Notes under the pieces: model-generated | Seen by the model: only the letters and a program-made list of their open reading frames with translations | The model's database searches: none | Told to the model about the DNA's origin: nothing | Shown here: positions 42,178-56,500 of the stretch, piece after piece | Layout: each line of letters begins with the position of its first letter | Numbering within the stretch: the first letter of the stretch is position 1 | NCBI GenBank assembly: GCA_024305405.1 | Contig: JAKNDB010000068.1 | Coordinates: forward strand, 186,001 to 250,000 | Length of the DNA: 64,000 nucleotides | Origin: Dirofilaria immitis | Taxonomy: Eukaryota; Nematoda; Chromadorea; Rhabditida; Onchocercidae | Reading direction: 5' to 3' | Translations under genes and position numbers: made by a program

Positions 42178-42660
42178 ATGCTTACTTACATTTATCTAAT
42201 TGATCCACATAAATTAGCAATAACGAAGAAGAATGCTAATGCTAATGTTAATAAAAAGAATTTAATATGGAGAATGGATTATCGTAGCATTATTTTGCTT
42301 GATGAAAAAACTAATGAGCAGAATCATCTAGCCGACCAATATCAAGTGAATGATATGAGCATTTCGTCTGATTCCTATTTTGAGGAAACGCTCCAAAATC
42401 ATTTTCAATACACTCCAAAGTCTAAATCTGATGGAAAAATCCAGAAAAATGATAGTAATTCTATTGTTTTTACTTCATCAGTTACTTTTCACAAGAATTT
42501 CAAATCCAGTGCTGGTTCTTCTCGAGAAGGAAATTTCAGTCTAAATATTACTAGAAATGTTGACGTCAACAATGGCAAAAATCCAAATAATGGAAAACGA
42601 CGATTAAATAATGATCATTTTGATCCAAGCAGTCCTGTTGTACAGTTCTGCAAGTATTGA
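42178..42660 (+). CDS. Orphan exon or small gene, low-complexity, unrecognised
   Basis: Open frame ending at TGA 42,658-42,660. A CAACGCAG acceptor ends at ~42,167 and the first in-frame ATG is at 42,178. It begins RRYPMLTYIYLIDPHKLAIT and continues as a Ser/Asn/Lys-rich chain (SISSDSYFEETLQNHFQYTP, NNGKRRLNNDHFDPSSPVVQ). Codon use is richer than that of neighbouring AT-rich DNA, so it is likely a terminal exon. I find no domain and cannot place its upstream exons, since a dispersed repeat lies directly upstream. Confidence 0.45.
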   Translation: MLTYIYLIDPHKLAITKKNANANVNKKNLIWRMDYRSIILLDEKTNEQNHLADQYQVNDMSISSDSYFEETLQNHFQYTPKSKSDGKIQKNDSNSIVFTSSVTFHKNFKSSAGSSREGNFSLNITRNVDVNNGKNPNNGKRRLNNDHFDPSSPVVQFCKY

Positions 42661-42970
42661 TTAGTAGCTAGTACTCTGTTATCTACGAAATTTGATAGTG
42701 ATATTTCATTAATCGTAAATATTTCTTTTGAATCCTTACTTCTTTATTATTGAAACTCTCATGTTTTTTGAACATCGAATATATGAGTTGGCTAGTTATA
42801 GATAGATAGTTTAAATTGTGAACAACTTGGGATCACTTTGAGCAATGTAGTTTTTTTAATTCCTTTGATATACTGATAAGAATATGTTAGACTGAATATT
42901 TTGTTTTAAACGATTGGATGAACCTTTTAACGGTAATGAATACCAGTAAATCCTAAATATTACAAATACA

Positions 42971-43341
42971 TGGAAAGCATTGTTCTTTCATCACGACAAC
43001 GTCAACTTTCAATGATGAGTAGCACTACAAGGAGCAAATTGTGTCAGTCAAAATAGCGAATCTTATTAAATTTGTCTGTAAACAGTATCGGATCTATGAA
43101 TATTAGCTGTGAATTTGTCTGTAAACAGTATCGGATCTATGAATATTAGCTGTGAATCTATGAATATTAGCTGTCCTATTACTCCGAAAGATGAAGCAAA
43201 GAAGACTTGAACAAGAAGCTATCGTTAAGCATATTGCTCATATTCGGACATCTATTTCACGAAATAATTTTAGTAAAGAAATTTCACCATTTGCCAGCAA
43301 TTCATTCTTACCATTACTACAATATGTGCTCATCATTTAGC
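42971..43341 (+). CDS. Possible small exons, unrecognised
   Basis: ATG at 42,971 reads MESIVLSSRQRQLSMMSSTT, then RSKLC up to a stop at ~43,056. After a short tandem repeat, a frame reads SVNSIGSMNISCPITPK, and (one A fewer in the run at about 43,187) MKQRRLEQEAIVKHIAHIRT, then SISRNNFSKEISPFAS, closing near 43,341. The composition looks coding and the middle part looks helical. It may belong with the exon at 42,178-42,660. I cannot give it a family. Confidence 0.35.
43070..43173. repeat. Two-and-a-half-copy 43-bp tandem repeat
   Basis: AATTTGTCTGTAAACAGTAT, then CGGATCTATGAATATTAGCTGTG, is present at 43,070 and 43,113, with a third partial unit (ATCTATGAATATTAGCTGT) to 43,173. The period is not a multiple of three. 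Confidence 0.85.
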
Positions 43342-46300
43342 ATCAACGATGGCTCGCTCAAGCTTCAATATGCAGTCATTCTTATGCAAAAATTTTTAAA
43401 TGTAATGTGAGTAAAATTGAACTTTAATCTTCATCCTAAATGCAGGAAAATGAAAATATATCTCCGAAATGTATCTGAAAGCTAGCAAAACAAGTTAGTT
43501 TTTATGCTTGAAGCTAGCTTGTTTTCTTGAAAGACAAATTTTATTGTCTGTTTTGAAAGTATGCTTGTATATGCGTTTATAACATAAAGCAAGCAATTCT
43601 ATTTTATAGAAGGGATTCTATATGATCTCATAATTCTGTTCTTTTCTCTTTTTTAAAAAAATTTTTGTCATTCAATTTTATTTAATCATAAATTAATATG
43701 ATGTATCAGAATCGGTATTGATAAATGAAGGTCCATCCATAACAAAACATATTTTGAATTGTAAATTTAAGAAGCTGTAAAAATTGTATAATTTGAAATA
43801 TGCAAATTCTCAAAAGATGATTTGAATATAGACTTTCGTTCATCATTTAGGATACTGATAACTTAGTGTTACCTTATTCTTTGAGTCGTTTTTTCTTTGT
43901 TTTTCATATTTTACTTTTTATTAATTCTTTTTGTATTCTCTGAATGGTATTATTCATCTCTGATATTATCTAACATTATATATAAGTATAAGGAATTTTG
44001 TTCAGTACTTTACAAAAAAAAAAAAAAAATGAACTATTTAATTCAACGAAATCCTTAAGAAAAATGCAGTAATGTAGTACTTTCGTGATGAAAAAATGCT
44101 AAGTGTTTTTGATTCAAATAGTGATCAGAAAGCAACTTGCTTTCGATTTTCGATGAAATTACAATTTTTATGAGAATGAGAAGTAGGAGAAATGTTGTTT
44201 TAAATGCGTTGAGACTTCTGATTGTTTGTTTTCTTTTAACTAACCATTTGATTTAATTAAATTATATAAAAGTTAGTTCTTTTAATATATAACTAATTCA
44301 AAACCATATGATTCGAAGAAGAGTGGATTCATTATCTTTTAGTTGTTATTTGGGCATTTCTAAGATATTCGTATGAACAACATTTGATAGAAATGAAAAA
44401 AAAAAAATATTGCTGCTCATTTATTTAGAATCAACTGATAAAATTTTACCTATAACATTGAATGCAAGTTTTGGAATGTATTTTTTCACATATAAATACT
44501 ACAAAAATAATTAATAGGATTAAAATGTCAAATAATTGATTTTGACAAAAAATGCAAGCTGTGAAATTTTTGCTAATACTCTGCGAATTACTATTGTATA
44601 GATGTTGCACAAATTTTATAATACTTTAATAATCTAATGAATTCAATAAATATTATCAGCACTTAATTGATTGGTCGGATTAAGATATTTCCAAGATTTT
44701 AAACAGATTTTGCATGCGTTAAGATACATAAATTATAGAAACACTGTTAAATATATATATCTATTATTGAGAAATTGATAATTTATTCTAAAATGATAAT
44801 GATTAAAACTAGATTGAATACACTTAATCATGTTTACGCGTATCATTAAGAATATATAATTTAAAAATGATAAAAATTATCATATGATATAAATGGGTTG
44901 CTAGAATTTTAATTTTTCAGATGATTTAATGACTATTAAAATTATATGCTAAAAGAATATATATATGTGTGTATATATACGATAGGTTAATTAAAGCGAA
45001 TAAATTAATGAAGCGTAGAAGTAACGAAGTAAAGTTTGCAGAATAAGTTTAGAATGTTGTGTAAAGGAAGCAACAATGTTCAAAATTGAAATTATTATCA
45101 TCAAATTCTTTGCCTAGATAAATACGAATCATTTAACTTGTTTCACATTTTGATCAGTTGGTCAGTTGTCAATTGGCTTTTCCTCCTATTCATCAAAATT
45201 TGTATGAATTGGTTAATTATTATTTACTTGTTTATAACTTTATTATTAATTTAATTAACAAAATTTGAAATATAATATTCAATGTGATAATTCGTTTTAT
45301 TATTTTTCATTTTTTTATGTACATTTTGCTAGAAATTTCTTAAAAAAAAAAAAAGTTTTGTTTAATTTTTAATTCTACTCTTATTGAATGATATATAAAC
45401 TTTTTATTATTAATGATTTTATTATTGTTATAGAATATAAAATTAAAATATCATAATTTGATTTAATTTTCTTAATTTATTTTCCTCTAATTCATAAAAA
45501 TATTTTTGTTAAGAACATCGAAAAAAAAAAAGTATTCTAAAAGTGATTTTTTCTTTTTTCTTTTTTCAAAGTGAAATTTGATGAATATTTTCAATTAAAT
45601 TATATATGAAAAATAATAGAATTGGTTATGACAATGAAATATGCCTTAATTATTTTGATAATATTTTTAAATTCATATGATTGCAATATGCACTATTTTT
45701 CTTTATATTCCACTAATTAACAACTATTTCAATTTTGTCAAATGCTATAATTATATAATAAATTGAAATTTGATTTACCTAAAATTATAAAATTATTAAG
45801 ATTGTCGAGAAATTCGAATGAAGTACATTATTTGCATCATTGATTGCGTCATATCTGATGTCAGATGTAATGCAATTAATTTCCAGCTTTATCGAGGGAA
45901 TATTTTGAAACAAATCAAAACATTATGTCAAAAATTTCGTGAACAATCATAGCACAATTCCTGTTCTCTAGTTAGAACTATTTTGTTTCACCATCTATTC
46001 TGTCTCTCTTTCAGTTTTATTTTATTTTATTTTTTTAAACAATTAAAGCAGTAGTTTTAAAATGATACGTATATTTTTCTATCGGTTCAAATTGTGAAAA
46101 AAATAAGGCTCTAAATCAAATTTATTTTATTTTAAATTCTAATATTAATTTGAAATATCATTGGACGATTGAAAAAGAATATAAATAAAAAAACTTTTTT
46201 TTTATTTATTTATTTACCAATGAAATTACTTCTCTATTGACCTAAACAATCATTAATAATAAAAGCTTTTTCTTTCTCCGCATTTCCTATCATACAATTT

Positions 46301-47556
46301 GGATTCATTTTTGTTTATCTTTTCGTTCGGTTTAAAATTTAAAATTTTTAATTTTTCATTTTCCCTATCCATAATTGTTCTAAAAATTTGACATTGATTT
46401 TTATGGAAAGAAAAAAGGATTTGGCTTTTTCCCTTTTTTTTCTTCCATTTTATTTAAGCATAATGAGAAATTAAACGAATTGAACAAGACAACTTTCATA
46501 TTAAATGATTTATAACTCATTTTTATACTAAAAATTTTGTTTCATTTTATTTTTAAAAAGCATAATTTTTTTTTTGAGCTGGAGCACATTCGATGTTATT
46601 GCTTTTTTTTTTTTTTAATTGTTAGAAAATTCTAAAACAAAAAATTTTTTAAAATATTTTTCAGATCTAACAATCGACACATTTCTTCTAATTCTAGGAT
46701 GAATCAATCATTGCTGAAAGATTATAAATCGTTTCGTATCGATAGCATCTAGTATGTTCAACTTACAACGGCAAACTTTTTTATCTATCTTTAAGTTTTC
46801 TTGAAGCAGCTTCATATTTTGCAAATTCTTTACATAAAATATCTTTCGTTTCAATCTCTTTGTGAAGCGAAGTTTAAATTTTTGAATTTCTGTTCTTAAT
46901 TTGAAATTTGAGAATATTACTCTTCAGGGATTGATGACAATATGAAATAGAACTATTGACAGCTTTTCCAAAACGCATATTTGGAAAGAAATTCAAAAAT
47001 ATTTCAACCAGCATTTTATAAAATTCAAACTCCAATCGTAAGATTATAAAATTTTTTTTTTATTGAAATTAAAGGGTCATAATTATGCTTATGAAATAAG
47101 CATTTTTGTTCGCATCGAATAATAAAGTAATATTTATGAAAAACTGTTTCGATACTTTTGATTGATTGCGGAAATAATTTTTACAATCAAATTTCAATTT
47201 CATTCCCGGAAATTTGGAATTCAAAAGAATTGCGAAATATTATTTACACTTTATTTTCCCAAAAAATTTTTTTCAGTAATTCTGAAATTGTACGAGATTT
47301 AAGGAGATTATTTTTCCAACTGATAGATTTAAAATTGAATCAGTCAAAAATATGAAGTATTTTTGAAAGATTGCTTAAATTCTATTTTATAATAATTATA
47401 ATGTTTGCTTCATTGTTTTATATCCAAATTCTATAATATTTAAAATAAATCATTGTATTTAGGATTAATTATTATTTTTAAATAATTGATTAATGATTAT
47501 TAGTTGATCATCGAATATAGCAAATGAAATAAATTTTAAGACTTAACTAATTAACA
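43342..47556. other. 4 kb AT-rich stretch without a supported gene
   Basis: Homopolymers and short AT/GT runs (44,957-44,980) are present; no exon-like segment. The open frame at 47,158-47,355 has no splice context or domain. Confidence 0.5.
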
Positions 47557-50500
47557 ATGGCGGTATTTGTGCGAAACGATTCATGGCGTCAAGCGGTTCA
47601 TCCGTCATCGACATTAATGGATCATAACGATGAAACTTTAACCAGCCGGTATGATGATAGTTGGTCAACTTCTGAAAAAAAAAAAAAAAGAGTTTCAAAT
47701 ACTCCTTTATATTGAAACTCCTTTCTTTTAAATCCAAATTCTTATAACAAATTTAATAATATTACAATCATTTTATGTGTCGAAAATATCGTATCACTGA
47801 TAATCATATTCACATATATCATTTGATTTAACATCAATACCTTATTTATTGATTCGAAGACTGAAGAATGTTAGCTGGAATTTTTTATCATTTAATAAAA
47901 TTAATCTGCTTATGATCATTTTATCTGCCTAAATGCAGTCATTATTATTATTATCGATGATCGCAATCACATGTATCTTTTGATAACATTAATATCTTAT
48001 TCATTATTTTCAAGATCGATTATTAGCTTTCAAGATCGATTATTATTATAATCTTTCATTATTTATTACTGTTACAATATTACTGTTACAATATTACTGT
48101 AATCATTTTGTCAATTTCGAAATAATCATTATCATCTATGATCAATAATCTTTTGATAGCATTAATTTCTTGTTTATTACTTCGATGATTGATGTTTCTT
48201 AGCGCAAATCTTTCAATTCGCTTGTCAATTGTAATATTTCGTAAATATTGATGAGTTAAAAGTGAAGTTAAATTGAAATGATTGAATTGATATTGTCATT
48301 GACATATTCTAATAATAATAATAATAATAATAATAATAGAATATATATCTATTTTTTCCTAAGTGAAAACATTTCTTTTGTTATCTTCTTCAATCATTTA
48401 TTCGTTAACATATTTGCTATTTAAAAACAAATGTGCCAAAACTTTCTTTTTACTTTCTCCTCACTATTTCACTTTTTTTCTTTTTATTTTCATCAATAAA
48501 AAAATGGATTAATTTCGGGAAGGAAAAATTCAACAATTGAAAAATGGCAAGTCACTTAAAAGCAAAAATCTTAGTTTCAGTTGTTCCTTTTTATCTCTCT
48601 CTCTCTCTCTCTCTTTCTCTTTACTTTCTACATTGTTATCATTTGATTATTCAGATAATCTTAATGGAAAATAACGAAAAATTTTAGTTGCTATAATCTA
48701 TAAATTTTCATTTATAGATTATAAAACTTTTTGAAATTCTCATTTTCTTTAAAATTACTGATCTTTCCGAATTATATTATAACAAAAAAAAAGCGAATAT
48801 ATTTATTGGCAAACATTTGAAAGAAAAAATAAAAATTAAAGCACAACTTATATTTCAATTCATTTTGCTAATATTTCTAGAAATATTAGCAAAATTTATT
48901 TAATATTTCGTATTAAAAGATACTTAAGCAATTAATTCATTCCGAAATTGCAAAATGAAATTGTTAAATTTCATTTCCTTTTATATTTATTAAATTTGAA
49001 AAAATTTAATAAATATAAAAAAGAAACAATTCAAATTTTTCTTTTTTTTTTTATTATCTCTTTAGCAATATAACTTTGTAAAATTTATTTTGGAATTAAA
49101 CAAATATCATTGGCATTATCATCACTGCGAAGAAATTTTTATTCCAAATGAAATTATTGATAAAATATAATTACAATTGTAATTGCATGTAATGAATGAT
49201 ATTTTCAAATTCTAAAATAAATTCGATTAATCTTTTAGATTTTTATGCTTAAATCTTTTCCAAATGTGTAATTTAATGAAGAAGCATAAAATTAGTATCC
49301 ATTATTATCATTTATTATCGTAACATTAAAAATAAATAAATTGCATATTTGAGAATTGCAATTATTATCATTTATAAGATTTATTAATTTCCAAAAAATG
49401 TGAAAATTTCCGAAATACAATCATTTCATCTATTAGTGCTTCAATTAATTTACTCATCATATTTATCATATTTTCTATATCTTTTTAAACAGATTTAATA
49501 AATTTTTGAACTTTTAATTTGAAAAATTATTTACCAATTACTATGCATCTATAAAATTTAGAAAGTAGATGAAATTTCTGATAGATGAGAATTAATAATT
49601 TGAATTCGATTTTAGCTTATTTTTCATAATTCTTTTTTTTTTTTTGAATTAAAAGTATCAATCATTTGGAGTCATAATTTTTCATCTGTTCAATTTATAA
49701 TTGTATGCATATAAAATTCTATAAATCAATTGATAATACAATATTTTATAATCATTTTAACCATAAAATTAATTTTTGCAGAGGTTTATCGCATTTTTCA
49801 CAATCACTATCGAATTCTCCACGACATTCTCTCCATGATACTTTAGATGATGGTGAAAACAGTTTTGTCGAGATTGATGATCAAGTCAGTTGTTAAAATT
49901 TGAACAATCTGTGAATAAATTGATTTAACGCGAAACGCCTGTTTCTTTTAAGGATATCAGATTAAAAAATATTTCAAAAAATATATTTATATTGAAAGTA
50001 GTAGAGTATGTTTTAATTTTTTCACTAATGTATTTTCCAAACTGAAAAGATAATAATTGTAGATGTGAATTTTATCAATGATTGATAACTTCACACTTTT
50101 TCTACTATTTTTCAACACTAAAAAGCAATCTATCTCAATCGTCTGTAAACATCCGCTCATATCTATCCAGCATTAAGAACGGAAAAATTTTTATTAGCTA
50201 TTATTTTCGGATACGATTGTTTCTTTCGAAAATTATAATTGTAAAAAGGAAATCATAGTATAAATTAAATATAGGGAAAAAATTTATCATATCAGGAAAA
50301 AACGTATCAGATATCATCTAATAGTATCGATTATTCTTGTTCAATTCAGAGATAGAATTGCTTAATTAAAAAAAAAAAGAAAAACATTCTTATCATGTTA
50401 TATTTACAAAAATATGCTATTGAATACTGTAAATAAATAAGAAATCAGTTAGGTTGAAAAGAAAAAATTGAATGAAATCATTTATCAAATCAATAATTTA

Positions 50501-53500
50501 ACTATTTTCTTGTAAACTTATTTAGCAAAAAAAACAATATATTTAACTGTTAACTGTAAATTTTTCTTTATATTAATCGACTCGATTTGTTTTGTGATAA
50601 AATCGGAGAAAGTTGTGTGGAAAATGAAAGAAAAATCGAGAATTGAAAGTTTGCTATTATTTCATTTTTTTTTTTAAAAAGTTTAATCTTTCAAAGTAAA
50701 CAAAGAAGCATTAGCAATCTTTAGTTGCTACAGGTAACTTTAGAAATTTTTGACACATATATTTTTAAAATGTAGTGAAATTAAAACGTCTACTAATGAT
50801 AATATCGGGAATGATATTTGATATTTTTGTTGAAATTTTTGTCAACTGTTTTTCTTTAAATAAAAAAAATAAAAAAATTTAAATTTTTTAAAATGAATTT
50901 AATTTTTTTTTGTAATATTTTAAGATTGAAATTGTTTATCGATTACCTAAAAATTTAATCATTAAATTTCAATATATTACTGGAAGTTTTAAAATTTTTA
51001 ATAATATTTTAAATGTTCAAAAATTGTTAAAATTGATCAAAATAACTAGAACAGTTGCTATTAGAGTTTGCAACAATCTTTTCGATAAACAATAAATAAT
51101 TAGTTTAAAAAATAAAAGTCATTTCTATTAATTTAATTTGATTAAATTAAAATTAACTGATTATCAGAAATAATATATTAATCGATTAATTGCAATTAAC
51201 CAAAATAAATGATTAAAATGGTTTACTTTCCTTCTTATTATTGTTTATCGTATATTATTACGTTTCATTTATATTTCTTTATATTATTCCTCCTGCAACT
51301 AATATTTTACAATTATTCGAGAATTTGCCTAATAGAACATTACGACAGAGTTGAAAAATAACAATAATTTTTCATTTTCTGTGTTTGCTTTAAAAAGCTT
51401 TGTTCTCAATTTTTTTTTAGATATAAATTTAAGATTACAATAAGGTAAGTTAAAGAAGCATGACAGGTTAATTTTAGAAATAGATAACTTTTGGTCTAAA
51501 TAATTTGCTGTCACGGATTTCATAAGCAATTTTTATAAACTTCAAAAATCTATAAAAGGATTTGCCAATTTATTCGAAAATGTTATTTATTACAATCATT
51601 TCCAAATCAATTCGTTGAGTTAATAATTTTTAAGATTTTTCCAATAATGCAAATTGTTCGTTCCTTATTTTAACAAAAATTACGATTGTAAATTAATTAT
51701 AAATAAAAAAAAACGACGATTGAACTGATAAAATGAACTGATTAAACGTCTAGAATTATCCTGAATAGATATGAAAGTGATATTTTAATATTTCAGGTTT
51801 TCAATCGAACGATTAATGGAAATTTCATCGGTAAAGAGAAAATACATTTACCGAAACTGAAGCCAAAAGATTTTCTTGGACAGGTTATTTATTTATCTTG
51901 CATTAACATAACGATTATATATATGAAGATAATTATAACTGTATATGTATATATTTTTTGAATTCCGCAAACATTTGGCGCAAATAGCCAAAAGTGTATT
52001 TTTCTGCTTTTCCAGGCTATAATATTTTATCTTAATTTTTAGGCGAAATTTTATTACGACAAATATAATTTACGACATGCAGCACCATTTGCTTTATTAA
52101 CAATATATTCATTGCTGGGCGCCGTCTTATTCTGTTGGGTCGAACAAGCGAACGAACAAGAACTTATCAGATTTGTCTTTCTATATGATGATAATTTTAT
52201 TTATAATTTTTTCACACTAAAATAGTTTGCACGATTACATCGATTATTGCTATCTAATATAACTTTTAGTTACAATTTTTAATCTTAATTTTAGAGTTAA
52301 TCATTATCAATGCGAAGAGATTTTTTCTTATAAATTAAATCGATTTTAATCATCAATTAAAATATTAAAATAAATGAATTGTTTGTATAAATGTATTTAG
52401 AAGGATGAAAATTTGAAATGAAACTTACTCAATTATATGATAATTATTGTAAATAGTAAATATAATATTTTGAATGAATCAAAAATAATACTTAAAATGT
52501 TGAATTTTCAGGAAAGAAAAAATTGTATTGGATGATTTGAGAAATAAAACATTTCAACAATTAAAACGAGTTTTTCGAAATAGAAATTCTAATGTACATA
52601 GAAATTTGGCTAATTCAAAGTACATTTTATGATATACATATATTTAATTTGAATTTATTTTCTCCAATATTTCTATCTATTTTTTTAAGATTAAATTTTT
52701 CCAAAATATTTTGTTGTATTTCAAATATTATGAAAGTCTTAGGTTCGATATGTAAAATTGGGTGATTTCGAACAAAATAATTAATATCAAAAGACAAGAT
52801 CCATTTCATAAGTCCATTCTTCATTCATATAGTAAAAATCTGCCTTATGATGAATAATTTTTTTTCCTTTTTTAGGAAAATATTGTTATGGTATGAAAGT
52901 CAATTAACAAAATTAAAAATGCCAGAAGGCTTAGAATGGGATATGTGGGGAGCTCTGTTCTATGTTGGAACTATTTTTACTACTATCGGTTAATTTTACA
53001 TTATTGTCGTAGCGAAATTATTTACTTTAAAAAAAAAAAATTAAATTCATGATAGCTTCATTGTTTTTGTTAGGATTAAAATTTATTATATTTCCAGGTT
53101 ATGGTAATATAGTACCACGAACATCGAGTGGAAAAGCATTAAGTATTGTATATGCAATTTTTGGTATACCTCTTGTATTAGCTATTTTAAGCCATTTCGG
53201 TAAAACACTCACCAATTTTGTAAGCGATGCTTGGATGAAGTAATTCTTCTGAATACTTAATTAAATTACTTTTTCAATTAGTTTAATTACATGTTTCTTT
53301 TGTTCATTTAAATTTCACTAATTTATTTCACTTAATTCATTTGCAAATTCTTTGCTTGAATGAATTTATTTTAATGAGATTTGTTTATTTTAAATTCTTC
53401 AAAAAGTGTACCATCACACTTAATAATCAAGTGCAAAATTAAAAATGAATGTTGATGTAAAGGATTTAAAAAAAATAATAAAGAAAAAAATGAAGCAGTA

Positions 53501-56500
53501 AACTTGCTTTATTACAAAATTATATGATTTAAAAGAGCAATCATTGATAAAAATGAATAACAATCAGAGAAATAGTCAATAGTTTAGAATTGAATTGATT
53601 ACAATCTATAACATTTTTACGAATAAATTTTGTAATGATATGATAAAAAAAAGAAGCGATAAGTGATTTTTGAATGGAAATTACCGTAATTTTAATAAAA
53701 CAATTATATTATTTACGCATCATCTGTCGTTTATTCGTTTATTTTACACAAGTTTAGTAATTGTAGAAGTGAAAAGTTTTTTTTTGCTGATTGTAAAAAT
53801 CATTAAATTTTATAAAATAGAAACATAAAGAAGAATTCTTTTAAAAAACATTCAACATGTATTACAACAAATACATAAAAAATTAAGGGAATAAATATGC
53901 AATTGTTAAGTTTGAATAGTAAATTTATATTATTTTGTTCAAGGTTTTTATCACTTTTTAGTATAAAAATATTATGATTTAAATTTCATATTATATACAA
54001 ATTCTGATATAAATTAAAGCAATAATTGTTTATCGAGAAATTCATATTACAGATATCGTGAATGTATTAAGCGTCATACGAAAATAAAACGTATTGCAGA
54101 AGCGAAAAACGAAAAAAATTAAGAGATAGTAGGAGGAAGTATATTCAGTAAGTATTTTTTAACTGAACTATTTTAAAATGCTTGAAAAAATTTTTGATAA
54201 AATTTTTTCAAAATCTATTTTCCAAGTAAATGAAAATAAAGTGCCAAAATATGTGCAAAAGCTGATCATATGCTATCTAACTATTTTAAAAACAAATAAT
54301 GTAAATGTACTAATCTTAATAGTTTTAAAACTTAAGGAAGCATTGTCTTCGAGCAGTCTTATATATTTGTACCCAATAAAAATATAGAATGTCAACTTTA
54401 TATGCGGTCTAAGAATAAAGGAAAAAGTTAGCAAGCATTACAAGTGCGAAAAATCAATAATAAAAATAATGAAACAGTAAAATGAATGAAATGTTGAACA
54501 GAAAATAAATTAATTAAAAAGATAAATGTAATTTCATCAAAACAGTTTAATATGTATAGAAAATGAACGAATAACCTAAATATGCATTATTAATAACGGT
54601 ACTAAATTTTAATGTAATCCATTTGTAATCTTAATACCACAGAGAAGAAGAATGAATAAATTACCAACAGCTTTGAGTTTAACGAAAGCAGTTTTTAAGT
54701 TCTTATAGCATAAATTATAACTGAAAGACAATATAAGAAAAAAATTTTTGCTGGATTATAATGTTTTTGTTATGCGTTGAGAATAATTATCAACAAAATA
54801 AAATTTGATTAAAATTATCTTGAATTTAAAAAGATAAAATAATTAGGATGAAAATGTTAATTAATAAATTATCATAGGGATATGCTGGATCTTGAAGAAG
54901 GTAATACAGAATCGAATCATCGATTATTGAATAGTTTACCTTCGGAACCAAGTGAAGCAATAGAAGATGATGAAAAGATGGAAAGCCGGTTTGAATAATT
55001 TTTGAATCTCTTTTTTTGAGGTTTTTTGATCTCAATTTTCCTGAAAATTTGTATCTCTGAAGCAAACTATAATAGTAAAAAAATGAATTATTTGCTTAAG
55101 TTAATTTGAATTAATAAGATCGTTAATTCTCGAATACAATTAATTTTGCTAATTTTTTAGAACAATACCAGTTTGGCTTGCATTATTTATTTGCATCAGT
55201 TGGATTTGTATTTGTTCGGGATTATTTTGTTTATGGGAGACGCGCTGGTCATATTTCACTTCCCTTTATTTTTTCTTCATTTCACTATCTACCATTGGCC
55301 TCGGTTCGAGAGATCTATTTCTTTTTATAAATTTTTATTTTTTATTTTATACATTTTTTTAATTATCCTATTTTCTTTTTTTGTCTTATATTTTTCTTTA
55401 TTTAATTAACTTAAACTTTTATTTAAGCATAAAATGATTGATGAACATTGTTTGCGTCAGGTGATGTGGTGCCAGATCATCCACATATGTTGATATTAAT
55501 GTTTTGGTTGGTAATCATTGGTCTTTCGATAGTTTCAATGCTTCTTGGTGTAATACAAATCAAATTTGAAGAATGGCTTTACCATTTGATGATTCGAATG
55601 CAGGCAATATTAAATTTTAATATAATTCTTGAAATTGATTTCAAAAAAAAAACAAAGAAAATTTTGATATAATGAAATACCGAATACTTTACTAAACAAA
55701 TATTTCTTATTATCAATCAATTTAGGTACCACATTTCATATGTTATCTGACTCTTCATTTCTATTTATTTCAAATCCAATAGTTGCATTCATAAATTTCA
55801 TCGCTAAAATAATTTGAAAAACATTGACGTTTTTCAGAAGGAATATCAACGTGCATTAGCTTGCGGAGATCCGGTAAAGCGCAATGAAATTTTGCAGCGC
55901 CTAATGGCCAATGAACCATGGTATATCCGAAATATGGCACCACATTTGCTTACTGAAAAACAAACTGCTCAACTTGACACACAGGTTAATTTTGTAATGA
56001 AAAAATATTCTGTCTTCTTTTGCATTGTAATGAGGTACATAGAGTTGCAAATTCGTTATTTCTACTTAAGCTCCAAACGTTGCCAAAAGCAAAGCCAAAG
56101 ACATCAGTCTCAAACTTGGGTAATTAAGCCATTAGTACGATAAATTATTCTAATACATAATGCAATGAACGAACTCAAGAGAAAAAGGAGCCCGACTTGG
56201 CGCATCCAACTGACCTCGTCGAAGCAATGTCCCTTATAATCGTTTGGTGTTTAGGGCCTTTTTCCGTAGATGGAGGATCCTGGTACAGTTGGCTGTACGA
56301 AATAAGGCCTTTGTTAGCATGTGATTAGCTTACATCTTAAATTATATAGTAAATACACACGTATAATATATATACCTATATTCATATGAAATCCAACAGA
56401 AGGGAATCATTGAATCTTCTGATTTTCTGGTTCGCTTCGCGATTTTAGCGACACCCATATTTCCTTTTATCACGGAAATCTTTCGCAATTTATTCGCAAC

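Noticed and set aside
47543..47737. Minus-strand 64-codon frame ending [14 protein letters not shown]
   Set aside because: The same bases on the plus strand begin with ATG and read [20 protein letters not shown] in the direction of the channel gene. The apparent acceptor on the minus strand is just the complement of a poly-A run.
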